The translations under genes and the position numbers were made by a program. Positions 32,831-45,500 of a stretch of DNA of 64,000 bases are shown piece by piece. Where the stretch lies: contig NC_092665.1 in NCBI RefSeq assembly GCF_032118995.1, positions 14,652,012-14,716,011 of the forward strand. The letters are read 5' to 3'. Source of the DNA: Asterias amurensis (lineage: Eukaryota; Echinodermata; Asteroidea; Forcipulatida; Asteriidae). The notes beneath the pieces are model-generated. The model ran no database searches. It was given only the letters and a program-made list of their open reading frames with translations, and was not told the DNA's origin. The number at the start of each line of letters is the position of its first letter. Positions within the stretch are counted from its first letter, which is position 1.

Positions 32831-35229
32831 GGATTGTCACAGCTCTTCTGAAAACGTTGCTCTGTGATTTTCACTTTTTATCCCAAAACGACTTGAGAAG
32901 CTAAAACAGATCAATTATGTTAAATACATCTTCAATGACAGTGAGTAGGGATTCATGTCATGGCCAAAAACTTGATCTACAAAAGGAATTTAAACTTTAA
33001 AGTTTGAAACTCGCTCTAATCGTTTACAATCATCAGTAGGTTTTCACAAGTTTCAATCAGTTTAGAAAGAATCTAAAACTTTAAAAAAGTATCTCACAAA
33101 AATAGTTTCAGTTTAAATCTGAAAATTCATGGATTTGAAAAAAGTCCGATACCAGTACCAACCCTCCTGAGAAATACTTCATTCTGAAATACTGTCACAG
33201 TCAAGGAATTTGCATAAATTACCATTTCATTTGCCACGATCAGAATAATTTCTTAAAGCTGTCTTTCATTGTCTCCATTAAAACATTTATTCTATGAACT
33301 TTTTTTTTCTTTACTGATTGTTATTTGGTGTTTTTTTACTGACAGTCAATGGGATGGAAATTAATTTACTCGTTCAAAATCCAGTGGTGTATTTGAACTT
33401 TGACCTTTGACATAGGTGCATATTGAACATTAAACCACCATCTCAGGTTTAGTGGGTGGGGCAGGGTAGATCCAAAGTTTCACTAAACTCAAAATTGCCA
33501 AAATATCAATATTCTGCTTTGTTTCATAATAACATCTGATGTATTTAAGGCTTTTATTTGAGCCCAGACAACTCAAGGATTTGTTATTCATGCCAAAATA
33601 ATCATAATTATAAGATGTCATCGACTTGTTCCAAGCCAAAGTTTTGCTTTTCTTTTTAATTTTAAATTACATGTTCATTCATTCATTCATAATTGGTTTA
33701 TTATTTTAAAAACAAATTCCCATGGCGACCGGAGGTCGAATTACAGGAAAATATACAGAGATTCAAACATTGGAAAAATCACTATGTATACTCCACTTCA
33801 GGTTTCCTAACTTGGTTTAGTGTCAAACTAAGAAATCCTAACTTGATTTAGTATCAAACGAAAGTTTCCTAACTTGGTTTAGTGTCAAACTAAGGAATCC
33901 TAACTCATTCTAATATCAAACAAAGGGGAATTCATTTTGACTTTTTTTTAAAGATTGGAAGCATAGAGGTCCTTGAGTGTCTTCACTAATATACAAGTTT
34001 CTGTTTTAAATTTAAGGCACAATAATTGCATAATTCTGGAAATCAGATTATTTCTGACACCACAGTGTTTCTAGCCTCATTTCCCTTCCATTGTTCTATG
34101 AATATTTTTTTTTTCTTTTTGCATGATACTAATATTATAAAATGTAGAAACAAGTTCCACGTGGACGTTTTTTTTTTTAAAGGTTTTTTTACGATTACCT
34201 CACTAGCCAGTACTTAGATTTAGTTATTAATTAAATACAAAACAAAAAACTTTTCATTATTGTAAAAGTCAATAGTTTTCAATATTTGTTTATTAGTTAA
34301 AAAACAAATAAAGTTGAACTTAATTTAAAGTAATGAATGTTGCCTAAGAGGTTTTCTGTTTGTTCGTCTCCAAAATGATGTGTTGGTGAATCAAAATTGA
34401 AATGATAAGAACTTGTGTTTTGGGGTTTTCACACATGGATATCAATTCCCACAACGGTGCGTTCAAGATTATTGGGATGATGGCGTCATCGTCATGTGAA
34501 TTGGGTACAAATTCCTTTAAAATCCTGTTTTTATTACGGAAAAAATGTCATGCTTAGCAAATTTTCGTGCTTAACAGCTCTATGAAATTGGGCCCAGGGC
34601 GGTGATTGCCTACATGAAATGCTCGGTAGAATGTTAAAATGTCCTCGTAGGGTGCCCTTTACCAAGGAGAAAATGCCTTGGTGCCCTTGCCCTTTCAAAA
34701 ATGGGAAAATCCATGCAGTCGGGTCGGGACTGAAACCAATCCTCAACGTACCAGTGGTGGGATGTGAACTGGGGTCCTACATGTGGAAGACAAGACAAAA
34801 TACCACTTGGCCAAACCGACAGTCCATTATAATAAAAAAAGGAATGACAAGTCAGACTTAATGATTGTTTTGATTCATTATACAGTGTTGAGTTTAATCA
34901 TCATACTATTCCTCAATACAATATTAAAACTTACGTTGGTTTTTAATAACACTTTGTATTATTAAGTAAAAAAATTCTACTCTTACACCGACACGTACTT
35001 TATACTCATGCCACTTTAAATGCTGTTCTTCAAATAACATTTTTTTCTAAAACAGTAAAAATCAAGTATCTACACAGTTTTTGTTTTCCAATAAATACAA
35101 TAAAACAAATTTATATCTGCCACAACGTGAAAAGCGGTTGACTAAAAACATGGCAATACTTTTTTTTAAATAATACTCTGCACGCATAAACACCTATATA
35201 AATACGTCGCCAAATATGTGCAGCTCCGG
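32831..35229. other. Intergenic stretch with little recognised
   Basis: Holds the 33797 tandem repeat, homopolymer T tracts (33300, 34105, 34169) and a family D fragment at 34640-34705. Otherwise I see nothing supported. Confidence 0.5.
33797..33925 (+). repeat. Four-unit tandem repeat, period about 32 bp
   Basis: Units read TTTCCTAACTTGGTTTAGTG / ATCCTAACTTGATTTAGTAT alternately and end CAAACTAA or CAAACGAA; units 1 and 3 resemble each other more than 2 and 4, a higher-order dimer. Confidence 0.8.
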
Positions 35230-35345
35230 ACAGATGTCCTTGTGAGATATGTTTACTAAGTGTTACGACCAGGATTCGAACCCAAACTCTGATGACACTG
35301 CAATCATGAATTGAGTCTGATGCACTTAGCCACTTGGTTTCAACC
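35230..35345 (-). repeat. tRNA-derived SINE head
   Basis: On the minus strand GGTTCGAATCC (B box) is preceded by CAGAGTTTG, matching the 14037 SINE. Confidence 0.55.
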
Positions 35346-35370
35346 AATATTACTGACAGAGAATTGGTTT

Positions 35371-35730
35371 TAAAGGAACACGTTGCCTTGGATCGGACAG
35401 ATTGGTCTAAAAAGAAAACGCGTTTGTAACTTTGTTATAAAATGCATATGGTTGGAAAGATGTTTTAAAAGTAGAATACGATGATCCACACAAATTTGCC
35501 ACGAAATTGCATGGTTTACCTTTTTACTTTGCGAACTAACACGGTCGGCCATTTATGTTTCTTTAACCTTAATAAAGGTAGCGTATACCTTTAGTAATGA
35601 CTCCAAATATGAATTACTTTAAAAACTATGACTTATTATGTAGCACTTAAGCTGTTGATTAAACCATTTTGAGAAACAAGTCCTTTGAAAGGAATGTGGT
35701 TTTAGATCATACAGTTATATATAAGAACAA
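35371..35730 (+). mobile_element. Truncated interspersed element (AAAGGAACACGTTGCC)
   Basis: Begins TTTTAAAGGAACACGTTGCC and contains AAATGCATATGGTTGGAAAG and AACACGGTCGGCCATTTATG. It is flanked by TTAA on the left. The single copy here lacks an obvious right terminus. Confidence 0.45.
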
Positions 35731-36026
35731 GAGGGCGCACTGGCCCGGCATGTGCGCATGCGGCCATTTTCTAAGTTGACAAAACAGCATCGCACAGCGT
35801 GTGTTTGTGGGGCCATTTTGTGAGATAAGATGACAAAACAGTCTGCAATCATTTCCTTTGGTTCAAAACATAATCAGTTATTAATCAAATAATGAATCAT
35901 AATAATTAATACTGGACCTTTACATATTGATCACTTCAATCAAACCGCATGTTTTTAGATCAAATTTCTTGAGATTTTTCTCTTATATTAACGGATTCAA
36001 ATTTTACACTTAAGTGGTTTTTCAGT

Positions 36027-36415
36027 TTAAAGATAGTGGACACTATTGGTAATTGTAAAAGACCAGTCTTCTCACTTGGTGTATATCAACTTATGCATAA
36101 AATAACAAACCTGTGAAAATTTGAGCTCGATTGGTCGTCGGAGTTGCGAGGTAACTATGAAAGAAGAAAAAACACCCTTGTCACACGAAGTTGTGTGCTT
36201 TTAGATGCTTGATTTCGAGACCTCAAATTCTAAACTTGAGGTCTCGAAATCAAATTCGTGGGAAATTACTTCTTTCTCTAAAACTATGTCACTTCAGAGG
36301 GAGCTGTTTCTCACAATGTTTTATACTATCAACCTCTCCCCATTACTTGTCACCAAGTGAGGTTTTATGCTGATAATTATTTTGAGTAATTACCAATAGT
36401 GTCCACTGCCTTTAA
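36027..36415 (+). mobile_element. TTAA foldback MITE family A, copy 4
   Basis: TTAAAGATAGTGGACACTAT to AGTGTCCACTGCCTTTAA; central hairpin arms GAGACCTCAAATTC / CTTGAGGTCTCGAAAT. Confidence 0.8.
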
Positions 36416-37779
36416 ATACTTTTTGGGTTTCCCACTTGGACCTTTATTTTGTATTTTTATAGCAATATTACTCCACATTTTACAAAAGGCATAGAGTTCT
36501 GAACTATAAACGTTGTTACACATTGTTAAATAATATATTTAAAAAGCATACTTCATATAATCATCAGAAAATTGATGATTATTTTTATAGATAAAGGTAG
36601 CATTAGTTACAATTAACGGCAGTGTATAAATTTGGTAATACAGATGAAGATAAACAAATACAAGTTATTTGGAATCTTTTGACATGGCGTCCATTTTCTT
36701 TTGGTCATAAAAATGTTACTCTCACCAAAGAGAGGTAAAGATGGTCAACTAGTAGACTGGTCCCTTTATAATGCATCAAGCTCAGCACTTGAATCATGTT
36801 TGCCTATCCTAGGTACATAACTTGTTTATTCATTTGGTTTACTGCTTCGTTCATCAGGATTGGATCCAGGGGATTGGTCGAGGAGGTAGATCCAGGGGGG
36901 GGGGGGGGCGGTCAGTCAGGGATCCGGACACCCCTCCCCCTTTAAGAATATTCATCTATGTTATTTTTTCCTGTTTTTAACATTACACTTTCACCATCTT
37001 ATCATAATGTCCCCAATCTTCCTCAGACCCAAATTGCGTCGTACCCAATGTCACGACATTCCAGTTATTCTGGGGGTTTATTTGTTTATATTCTTCCCTT
37101 ATTTGTTTATATTCTTCCCTTATTTTTTTTATTTTTTTTTGATCCTCTGATAAAATTCCCAGATACCCCTCTGTTTAAGGGTACTTGGGTACCGAGAAAC
37201 TACACTGCACTGAACGTGACAGCTAGGCCACTCAACGAAAAGTATACATCAGATGTCATTGTGACACATTTTTTTAAAACAATTCTGGAAACTGTCGGTT
37301 TGCATAGATTTTCTGAGAGTTAGGGGAGATGGCCTCATTTAATCATTTTTAATTGGCCATTACTTTTTTGAACATTAAAACAAAAAATATAACCAACAAA
37401 AATAATGTTTTTGTTGTGCAGGGGATTAGGGGTCCCAGTGTTTTCACAACAAATACGTCTCTTGGTCTTTCTGTTGGTTCAAAAAATAATATAATATTCT
37501 CACAATTTATTCAATATAATTGGCAGTGCTTATTTGATTTTAAAAACATGAAAAGGTTGACTGATATTATTAAGTTGTCTACTTCAAAGTTTGGTTGGTG
37601 AACTTTATACATTTTTTATTTACAAAAAAAATAATATCTTGTTTTTGTTTTTTACTTCACTTATAGTTTTGGATTCATAAAACTTTTTCGGCTGAACTCG
37701 GTTTCAACAAAATTTCCTTTTTTTTTAAAGGTCATTATCAAAGGATTTTGAAAGAAATAAAGAACGAGTCAGAATTGAC

Positions 37780-38135
37780 CTGTATACAGGACTTGTGGAG
37801 CCTGACCCCTCCTGGGTCAGTATGACCTGAATATGTGACAAACTGACGCAGAATACGAGTTAAACTCACTTTCCGGGTCAGGCCAGCCTGATCCAAAATG
37901 GGTGTGGCCCTTTGTACCCATAATTAGTTAGATTTCTGACCCGAAAGTTATGGGAGTGTAGATTTCTATTAATGGTGATGGTCAGTATGACTCGGGATCT
38001 GTATCAAAATGAGTCAGCATCTGAGTAAAAATCCCACTTTTAAACCCACTTTCCGGGTCATTGACCAAGAAATGGGTCAATTCCCCGGGAACTGCATAAT
38101 TGGTGTCAATTCTGAAACGAGAGTTATTGGAGTGT
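37780..38135 (+). repeat. Degenerate tandem repeat
   Basis: CTCACTTTCCGGGTCA recurs as CCCACTTTCCGGGTCA, GTCAGTATGAC occurs twice, and GAGTGTAGATTTCTA recurs, at a spacing of roughly 180-200 bp. Confidence 0.5.
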
Positions 38136-38225
38136 ATAGATTTCTAACCCTGTTTCAGCCTTAGGTGCAAGTGCCCACACCTTGAAGTGATCTTCAGGTC
38201 TTGTGTGTCTGGCGACTTGCATAAA
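38135..38225 (+). repeat. SINE body fragment
   Basis: CTAACCCTGTTTCAGCC, CCACACCTTGAAGTGATC and GCGACTTGCATAAAA match 1996-2100. Confidence 0.6.
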
Positions 38226-39041
38226 ATTGCAATTGCAATTCTGAACCGAGAGTTGGAGTGTAGATTTGTTTTTAGACTATTTTAAAACTTCTGAAAAAAT
38301 AACATCATGTATAGTCAGGCAACTTCATCTGTAGACCAAAAAGATCCACTTTTCAGGCTTTTCATTTCTATGGAAAATCTTCCTATGTCATTTTACATGA
38401 ATTCCAAATGTTCAGGAAATTTTGAGCGCCTACCAAAGTTTAGACGATCCACCAATAAGAACAAAAAAGGCACCCACAGGGGCCTGACGTACGCCATATC
38501 TCAAAAAAATACATTTTTGCTGTCTAAAATACCAATCATAGTGCATATTATTTACATTTGTGGTGGGTTGTTTAGTCCATGTCAATATATACGCGCTGGT
38601 CTTGTCGAGCCTTAGAGGGCGGTATACAAGAGTTTTTAGAATATCAACACAAAGCGTAATTTGCATTGTGGTCCAACCACGTACATAGCGTACAGATTCC
38701 TACTCTCCTGTCACATGACGTTTAAGGCTGGTTGACCCACAGCGCAATTGGCTTCAACAACTTTCAGCGAATCAGTAATTCACCGGCCATTAAGTTATAG
38801 CAGCAGCCAGATGCTTGTTGACTTATAAATTGGATATTCCTTGACAGGATTTGAACCCTGGACACATCAAGTAATGGTGGATCTAGACACCCATCAGGAG
38901 GCCGGTAAAGTCCGACCCAGTTTGAACAGTCACTCGCTGTGCTGAACTGTTATCTATGTAGATTGATGCATACTGACCGGCCTGTAGAGACATAAACAAA
39001 CAAATTGAATTGCAAATACAAGGTTGTGGGTTCGAATCCTA

Positions 39042-39180
39042 CTTAGGCCGTGTCCGAAACGGCGACTTCGGCTACAGCTACGGCTAGATCGCGCGCGTCC
39101 GCCTGTTCTTCAACACTGGAAGACGCGCTGATCTATAGACGTAGCTGTAGCCGAAGTCGCCGTTTCAGACGCGGCCTAAG
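39042..39180. mobile_element. Foldback element with GGCCGTGTCCGAAAC ends
   Basis: CTTAGGCCGTGTCCGAAACG and CGTTTCAGACGCGGCCTAAG form long inverted arms that continue through GCGACTTCGGCTACAGCTAC. The loop carries GATCGCGCGCGTCC. Confidence 0.8.
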
Positions 39181-39343
39181 CTAACCGCTGATATCACAAT
39201 GACTAGAATAAGTAATGTTGTCTAGTTACTGAATCACAATTTCTTGATTAACCAATGTTTGTATGAGAGGGATTGGCTGTTGCCAGCTTGGTATTTATAT
39301 CCCCTTGTGGAAGTTTGCTGAGTTCCCTTCCTGGGAAGATCAT

Positions 39344-39384
39344 CTAAACAAACAAACAAACAAACAAACAAACAAACAAACAAA
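39344..39384. repeat. (CAAA)n microsatellite
   Basis: About ten uninterrupted CAAA units. Confidence 0.9.
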
Positions 39385-39562
39385 CTTGTTTTAACCAGTG
39401 CATCATCAATCAAGTTCATTAAGGTGGTGAGATCCAGAAGTCAACGCTAAGTTCGATTCCCGAAGACTCCACTGATTGTAATATTAGATCAAATTGAAAG
39501 AAGTGTAGATGGAGGAAAGAATTTCAAGAAACACGAAACAAAATTGGAGTATTTCCTCTTAC

Positions 39563-42500
39563 CTCGAGTTGCAGCAAGCCGGAGAGATTAATTGTGAAGA
39601 CTCTACTGTTACTCTCCAAGCCTGAGATGTATTCCAGTGACCTATAAGACAAGACCAAAAATAGAAATTAAGAAACACTGGTTTACTTGGGCTGATGTTC
39701 CGATTCTTAGCAGTGTTCACCATCCCCAACCCGTCAGGATTCCACAGCATCTTTTGTTTGATTCTTTTGGACTGATGAGAATTGTACTGAGATTTTGTTT
39801 GAGTGCGGAAGGACCCTTATCAGTCACCAAAGAGGAGTGAGGGTTCAGATAAGTTGAGCCCACAACTCATTTGGTTACAGTATTTTCTGCGATGCCCTCA
39901 AAATTATGGAAGAAACTCCCTGAACACATCAAGAGCAGTACATTCGAGACCTTCAAGATGTTCAACATCTGAGGTAATATCCATTTCAGGAGTTCTACCA
40001 CCAGCAGTACATGTAACTGTGCTGTGTTGGAGTTTCAGCATACACCTCAGAGCATTTGTGTGTCAAGGCCGAGTCAAACTGCAGTGATATTGAAAACGAT
40101 AACGATCACGACACAAAGAGAATGCATTCTATTGGTTGAATGAGCGCGTGCGTATTCTGCGTGGAGCAATTCAACCAATAGAATGCGTTCTCTTTGCGTC
40201 ATGATCGTTATCGTTTTCATTATCGCTGCAGTGTGACTCGGCCTTAAGAGTTTGGCACTTAAAGTGTAAATTGTACTGTATTGATCATTTGAAGGCAACC
40301 AAGGCAGTCTTACGTGTGTCGCTGGCACAGAGAGTTGATGCAGATGAGCAGCCTGATGTTATCTCTATGCCGCAGCTCTTCGGAGCGCTTGTTCGACACT
40401 GGATGGTTGATGTGGAGATTAGCCGAGAACTGGTAGATGGCGTCACGAGGTGCAGTGAATCGCCCCGATTTGACGTCCATACCCTCTCCCCGCCGAAAGG
40501 AACCATCCGAGAATGGCTGCAAAATACCAACAACAAAAAATGAGGATCATCATGAAACTATGGACAGATCTGAATTGGCAGCTAAAGCTTCAGCTAGACG
40601 ACCAGGCCATCATGTATTGAAGTCAAGTACGCCCTTAGCAACACCCTTAGTTCTACAGTGGTAGCCATTAATTCAAATAAGATCAACATTTATTTCAATA
40701 CTTCTATGAAGTATAACACAAGTACATGTCATTATGGAGTAAAGCAAAAATAACGTTCAATTTAATTCAATTAACATTTATTTCATGATGGCAGTAAGCC
40801 AAAGTCGTCAATCCGGTTACATTTTCATATTGTGGTCTGAAATTCCTTGCAGAGATGGTTCTTATCTTATCTTATCTTAGTTCACTTCCACATCTTGCCA
40901 CTCTCTTAGAAAGAAAAAACAATTTGCTGAGAACAGACTGGTTACCAGCCAAAACACTATCCATACATTGTTTCTGACTGATTCCCTGCAAATTTCTGCT
41001 TGCTTAGGAAAATATTTTTTTAAACATAATTGATTGGTTACCTCCCAGTATTTACCCCGGTGACAGTTACTGGATGTGAACAGCTACATTGTACATATGC
41101 ATCCCTGCACCGCTCATGGACAAGAAATCCCTCAGCATAACATCCAGGCTTATGGATCTTACCAAGTACCAAAGTAGAAGTATAGAGGCAAACTTACTGT
41201 TTGGAAATTGGACATTTCAATGAGGCTCTTCTTGGGTACCTCCACACCACCTCTGAGCTTGCAGTGAAATGCTATTGGCAGATGAGGCATAAGGACTTCA
41301 TCCTCCACTGTGGGCAGCCAAACTTGTGATGAGTTTGAAACACAACTTGGACACTGGGCGAGTAAGGGTAATCAGAAGAAGAATGGATAAAAGAATAGTT
41401 CAACAAAATATCTTGATTTTTTTAGGAAGTTGCTAACAATTGAAAATGGAAATAATATTATGAATACAACTATTAAGCTAAATTTAAGTAGCTTAGCACA
41501 ACAACACTATGCTTATACCAGAAAAAGGTTACCAGCCTAACTATATCATATCACATGTACAATTTGTAACTGGTATCCTGCCAATATCTGCAGAGCAGAC
41601 AATGTTAAAGCAATATTTTCTGCTTAGGTGACTCCTATGAAATTGGGCCCAGTTCTGTTTGAAGAAAATATCCCACCCCTACTGTCAATTCCTCTGAGGG
41701 CATAACAAAGAAACAAACACAACCATCTTTTGAAAGCATTCCTAGGGATTCAAGGGGGCGTGTCCTGGGGTGAAGGGAGGATTAAACCTAGATTAAGGGA
41801 TAGGATTAACCTAATCCAGATTCTGGCCTATAGTTCAACAGGTGATAAGGCTTACACAGCTGCCGAGGCCTTACTGTGTTTAATCTTACACGGGGGTAAG
41901 CCCATCTTATGTTTTTTTTCCGCCGCCTCAGGATTTCCGATTTTTGAGGACAAAACAAGGGAAAGAATGCACGTCTGTCGTCTTCCTAAAGAGGTAGCCA
42001 AGAGGGGTGGGTTAAAGGTCACTGAGCTAAGAGTGGGAAGGAGCATTTCATCCAGCCTTAATAAACAAGATGACTTAAAATGTTTCACTGTCTGATTCTT
42101 GACTGGGGAGAGAATCTCAACCTCTTCACATACATAATCATCGAAGACGCACCATGGACGGTTCATGGATGTTCAAACCTTGCCACATTCATGACCAGGA
42201 AATTGAACTTTCACAATATCGACACTGCCTTCCGAGCAGAAGATGCCACCCCTCTCAACAAATAAACAAACATACAACAATTTAAAAAACAACCAAACAA
42301 AAACCCAACCAACCAACAAACACCCAACACCCCTACAATTGAATTGAATAAACAAACAAACAAAACAAAAGATCCACAAAACCAAAACAAATGTCAACAA
42401 TTGCATCATCTACACAAGATCTTCATGAACCTTGCCAAGATTCGAACCATCTAAAGTATCTAAAAACACAGGTTAAGACGTTCAAAAGTTCATAGTGATC

Positions 42501-45500
42501 CTGGTGCGGATTTGAACAGTTACTCTGAAAGTCTGTCAAAGAGCTCATAAAAGATCCTGGCAGGGATTTGAGCCCTCTAAATAGCAATAGAAGTACCCTC
42601 ACTCTTAGCAAGGGTTCAAAGTCTTTTACTCACTTTCTCATGAATAATAATCTGTGCTCTTCTCTCTGCAGCCTCTGTGACAAAAACAATAAGAAATCAA
42701 AAAAACATTTAACTGGGCATTCTATAGATCCTCTTATTTCAAATTGCAAAATTTCAAAAGTACAAATTTCAATTGTCATGAATTTACGAAACTTCATTTT
42801 GACCGAAAAACATTCCTAACATCAAATCATTTTGGTGTACCTATTTATTTATACATTTTTGTTTGTTTACGTTTTTATTTACTGGTAAATTTATGTGTTA
42901 GTGTTTGTTTTGTGTTGTTGTTATTGTAGGGAGCAGGATAGATTTCCACAGGAAATACTTTTGATAGGATCTTCAAGAACAGCTCTCCAGTTAAACTGAT
43001 TTTGATCAAATTTGTTCAGTAGATTGTTGTCGTTTCGTTTTCAAACCATGTTCCTTACTTCTGTTTCATGATTTTAGTAATAACTCTTGCAGCAAATGAA
43101 GTCATATTTTGTGACAGCTTTATCGAGCGTCACCAAACGCCCACACTAAAACTGTTTGACCTGCATCAAAGTTTCGTCTCTCAAGAAAATGTTTAGAAAA
43201 GGCTTTCGAAAAAGAAAAACAAACGAACCAGCCCTTCCTCCATGAGCCCACGATGTCTCGAACTAATTCGCTCAATATAAATAATTGAAGTGGGGCCCAC
43301 ACGAACCAACTCTCTCCACTTTATTAAAAACAGAATAGACCGATGGTTCTTTTGATTTCCTCTATTAGCATCCAATTTCCCCCCTCGGAGTTCCGAAACA
43401 AAACCAACCATGTAATTGATCAAAGTGCCATGTTGGACGACTCTATGATATGTCTATGTTGTCTCACCCTCTCTGAACTCGTTGAAATTGGCGCCACTGC
43501 TACTAAAAACTAAACACAGTCAAGCCAAACCTCTCGAGAAAAGAAAACCCAAACCCAAGTCATTTTTTGTTTTAAGGCACTGGACACTCTATTGGTAATT
43601 ACTCAAACAAAATGTTAGCATACAAACTTCCTTGGTAACAAGCAATGGAGAGCTATTGATAGCATAACACATTGTGAGAAATGGGTCCCTCTGAAGTAAC
43701 GTAGTTTTCGAGAAAGAAGTAATTTCTCACTAAAATATTTGAATTGATTTCGAGACCTCACGCGTGAGGTCTCGAAATCAAGCATCTGAAAGCACACACA
43801 CACCTCGTGTGACAAGGGTGTTTTTTATTCCATTATTATCTCGCAACATTGACGACCAAAATGTTCACAGGTTGAGATACACCAAGAGCGAACACTGGTC
43901 TTTGACAATTACCAAAGATTTGATTGTTTGTAATAATCTTGCCAACTTTTTGAAGAAGAAGAATCTTACCCTTTATTAGATCACGGAACTCCTCCAGAAG
44001 TTCTTCCTTCGTGATTTGAGTCCCGGGGGTTCCAGGTGGGCCTGGGGGACCAGGGGGTCCAACAGCCCCGGTGGGTACTACCTCCGACTGTGAGGGGGGA
44101 AAGTATAAAAGTTGACAACACTGATGAACATAATTTTTTATGGCACAGTTTGGTGGAAAGAGGAGCATGTGGATGTATAAAAAACTGTCATCGAAGTGTA
44201 CATCCAGACCATTTCATCAATGAAATAATGATAAGTACATATAATAAAAATGGATTCACACAAAAAAAGAAATATTTGTAAACTCTCATAGGAAAGGGTG
44301 GGGGTTGGGAATTTTCAGGATATGACAGAAGGGGTGGGGTTCACAACAAAATGAAACAATTATTCTCGCAAGCGAAATTCTCCAGGATCTATCTTCTGTT
44401 TTTCATTGAAACATCCAGGCTTTTCGGGATAAATCGTACGTAGATGAACTACATACATTTTATTCTGACCCGAGGAAATGTTGCGTCATACCATTTCTGA
44501 ACAAACACAACATGGGATTGTGACCTTTGAGCACCCCGCCGTCTCCATTCCTACCCAGCCCTGCCAGTCTCAATCCCTCCTGGCCCCCCTCCCATTATTG
44601 TCAAAAGTATGAAACAACAGGAGACAAGAGAAGCACCATGCAGCTTAGTTTTAGTTGACATTCAAAAATATTTCGGTATAAAGTTCCTTGTGCCCGCCTG
44701 CCTTGAATAATGTTACTACCAACGTTATATGTCAGTGACCGCAAGTAATTCACTCCGATTAGTCAAAAACAACTAACACGCAATTAATTAAAATTAATTG
44801 CATAGTTTGTTCCGAACCCAAAGCGACTTTGGGTGATGAATTCCAATTCAAAATGGCCGCCTCAGCCCTTCCGTACCAACCAATCACACCCTTTGCAGTC
44901 ATTGCCCGAACTCGTGGACGACTGGACTGAACGCCCTGCCACAACTTCAGAGAGCCGCGAAAGCCCCCAAATTAACCATTGCGCCATATCCCCACCATAC
45001 AAACAACACACATCGCAGCGGACACGTGTGTCTGCTTTTAATTGGTTGTAATTGAATTTCCCAACGAGGTAGCGCCCCCTATTTACAGAGCAAGACCAGT
45101 CCATCAACGCGACAGTGTCTCCCGCGGAAGTTTTTTGGTGTGAAAGTAGGTCCCGAGTATCCGACACATTAAAAGAGGTCAGACGGGAGAAGGACACACT
45201 ACGGGACGGCCCAAGATCTCAGTAGGGCGTAGACCACAAGTATTTTTAGGAAAATATTGTTCATGGAAGGTTTTCGCATCTTGAATCCCACATAAGTGAA
45301 GAATTTTGTGTAGTATGTGCAGTAAAACAAGCAAATAAAACAAAGCAGGACACAAACACATGAGTGCAAGATGTCCACCGTCCATCATTACATTTCAAAA
45401 TGGCCGCCTAAACCCTTACAAACCAACCAACCAAACACACTATTTTCAGTCGTTGCCCAAACTCGTTTTCGCACACTCATCCCCTCGCTCGCAATGGGAC

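Larger units (their letters stand above)
36416..39041. other. Intergenic/3' flank of the C1q gene
   Basis: Contains a G run (36895-36908), a degenerate array around 37780-38130 in which CACTTTCCGGGTCA and AGTGTAGATTTCTA recur, and a SINE tail fragment (38135-38225). The last exon of the adipolin-like gene would be expected here or nearby but was not found. Confidence 0.5.

Noticed and set aside
41730..42095. 121-codon plus ORF in an intron of the adipolin-like gene
   Set aside because: No family recognised and opposite-strand ORFs overlap it; nothing supports expression.
45179..45388. Minus ORF starting with a hydrophobic stretch, considered as the signal-peptide exon of the adipolin-like gene
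   Set aside because: It lies downstream of the exon 47491-47348, so it cannot encode the N-terminus; no donor in the right phase.
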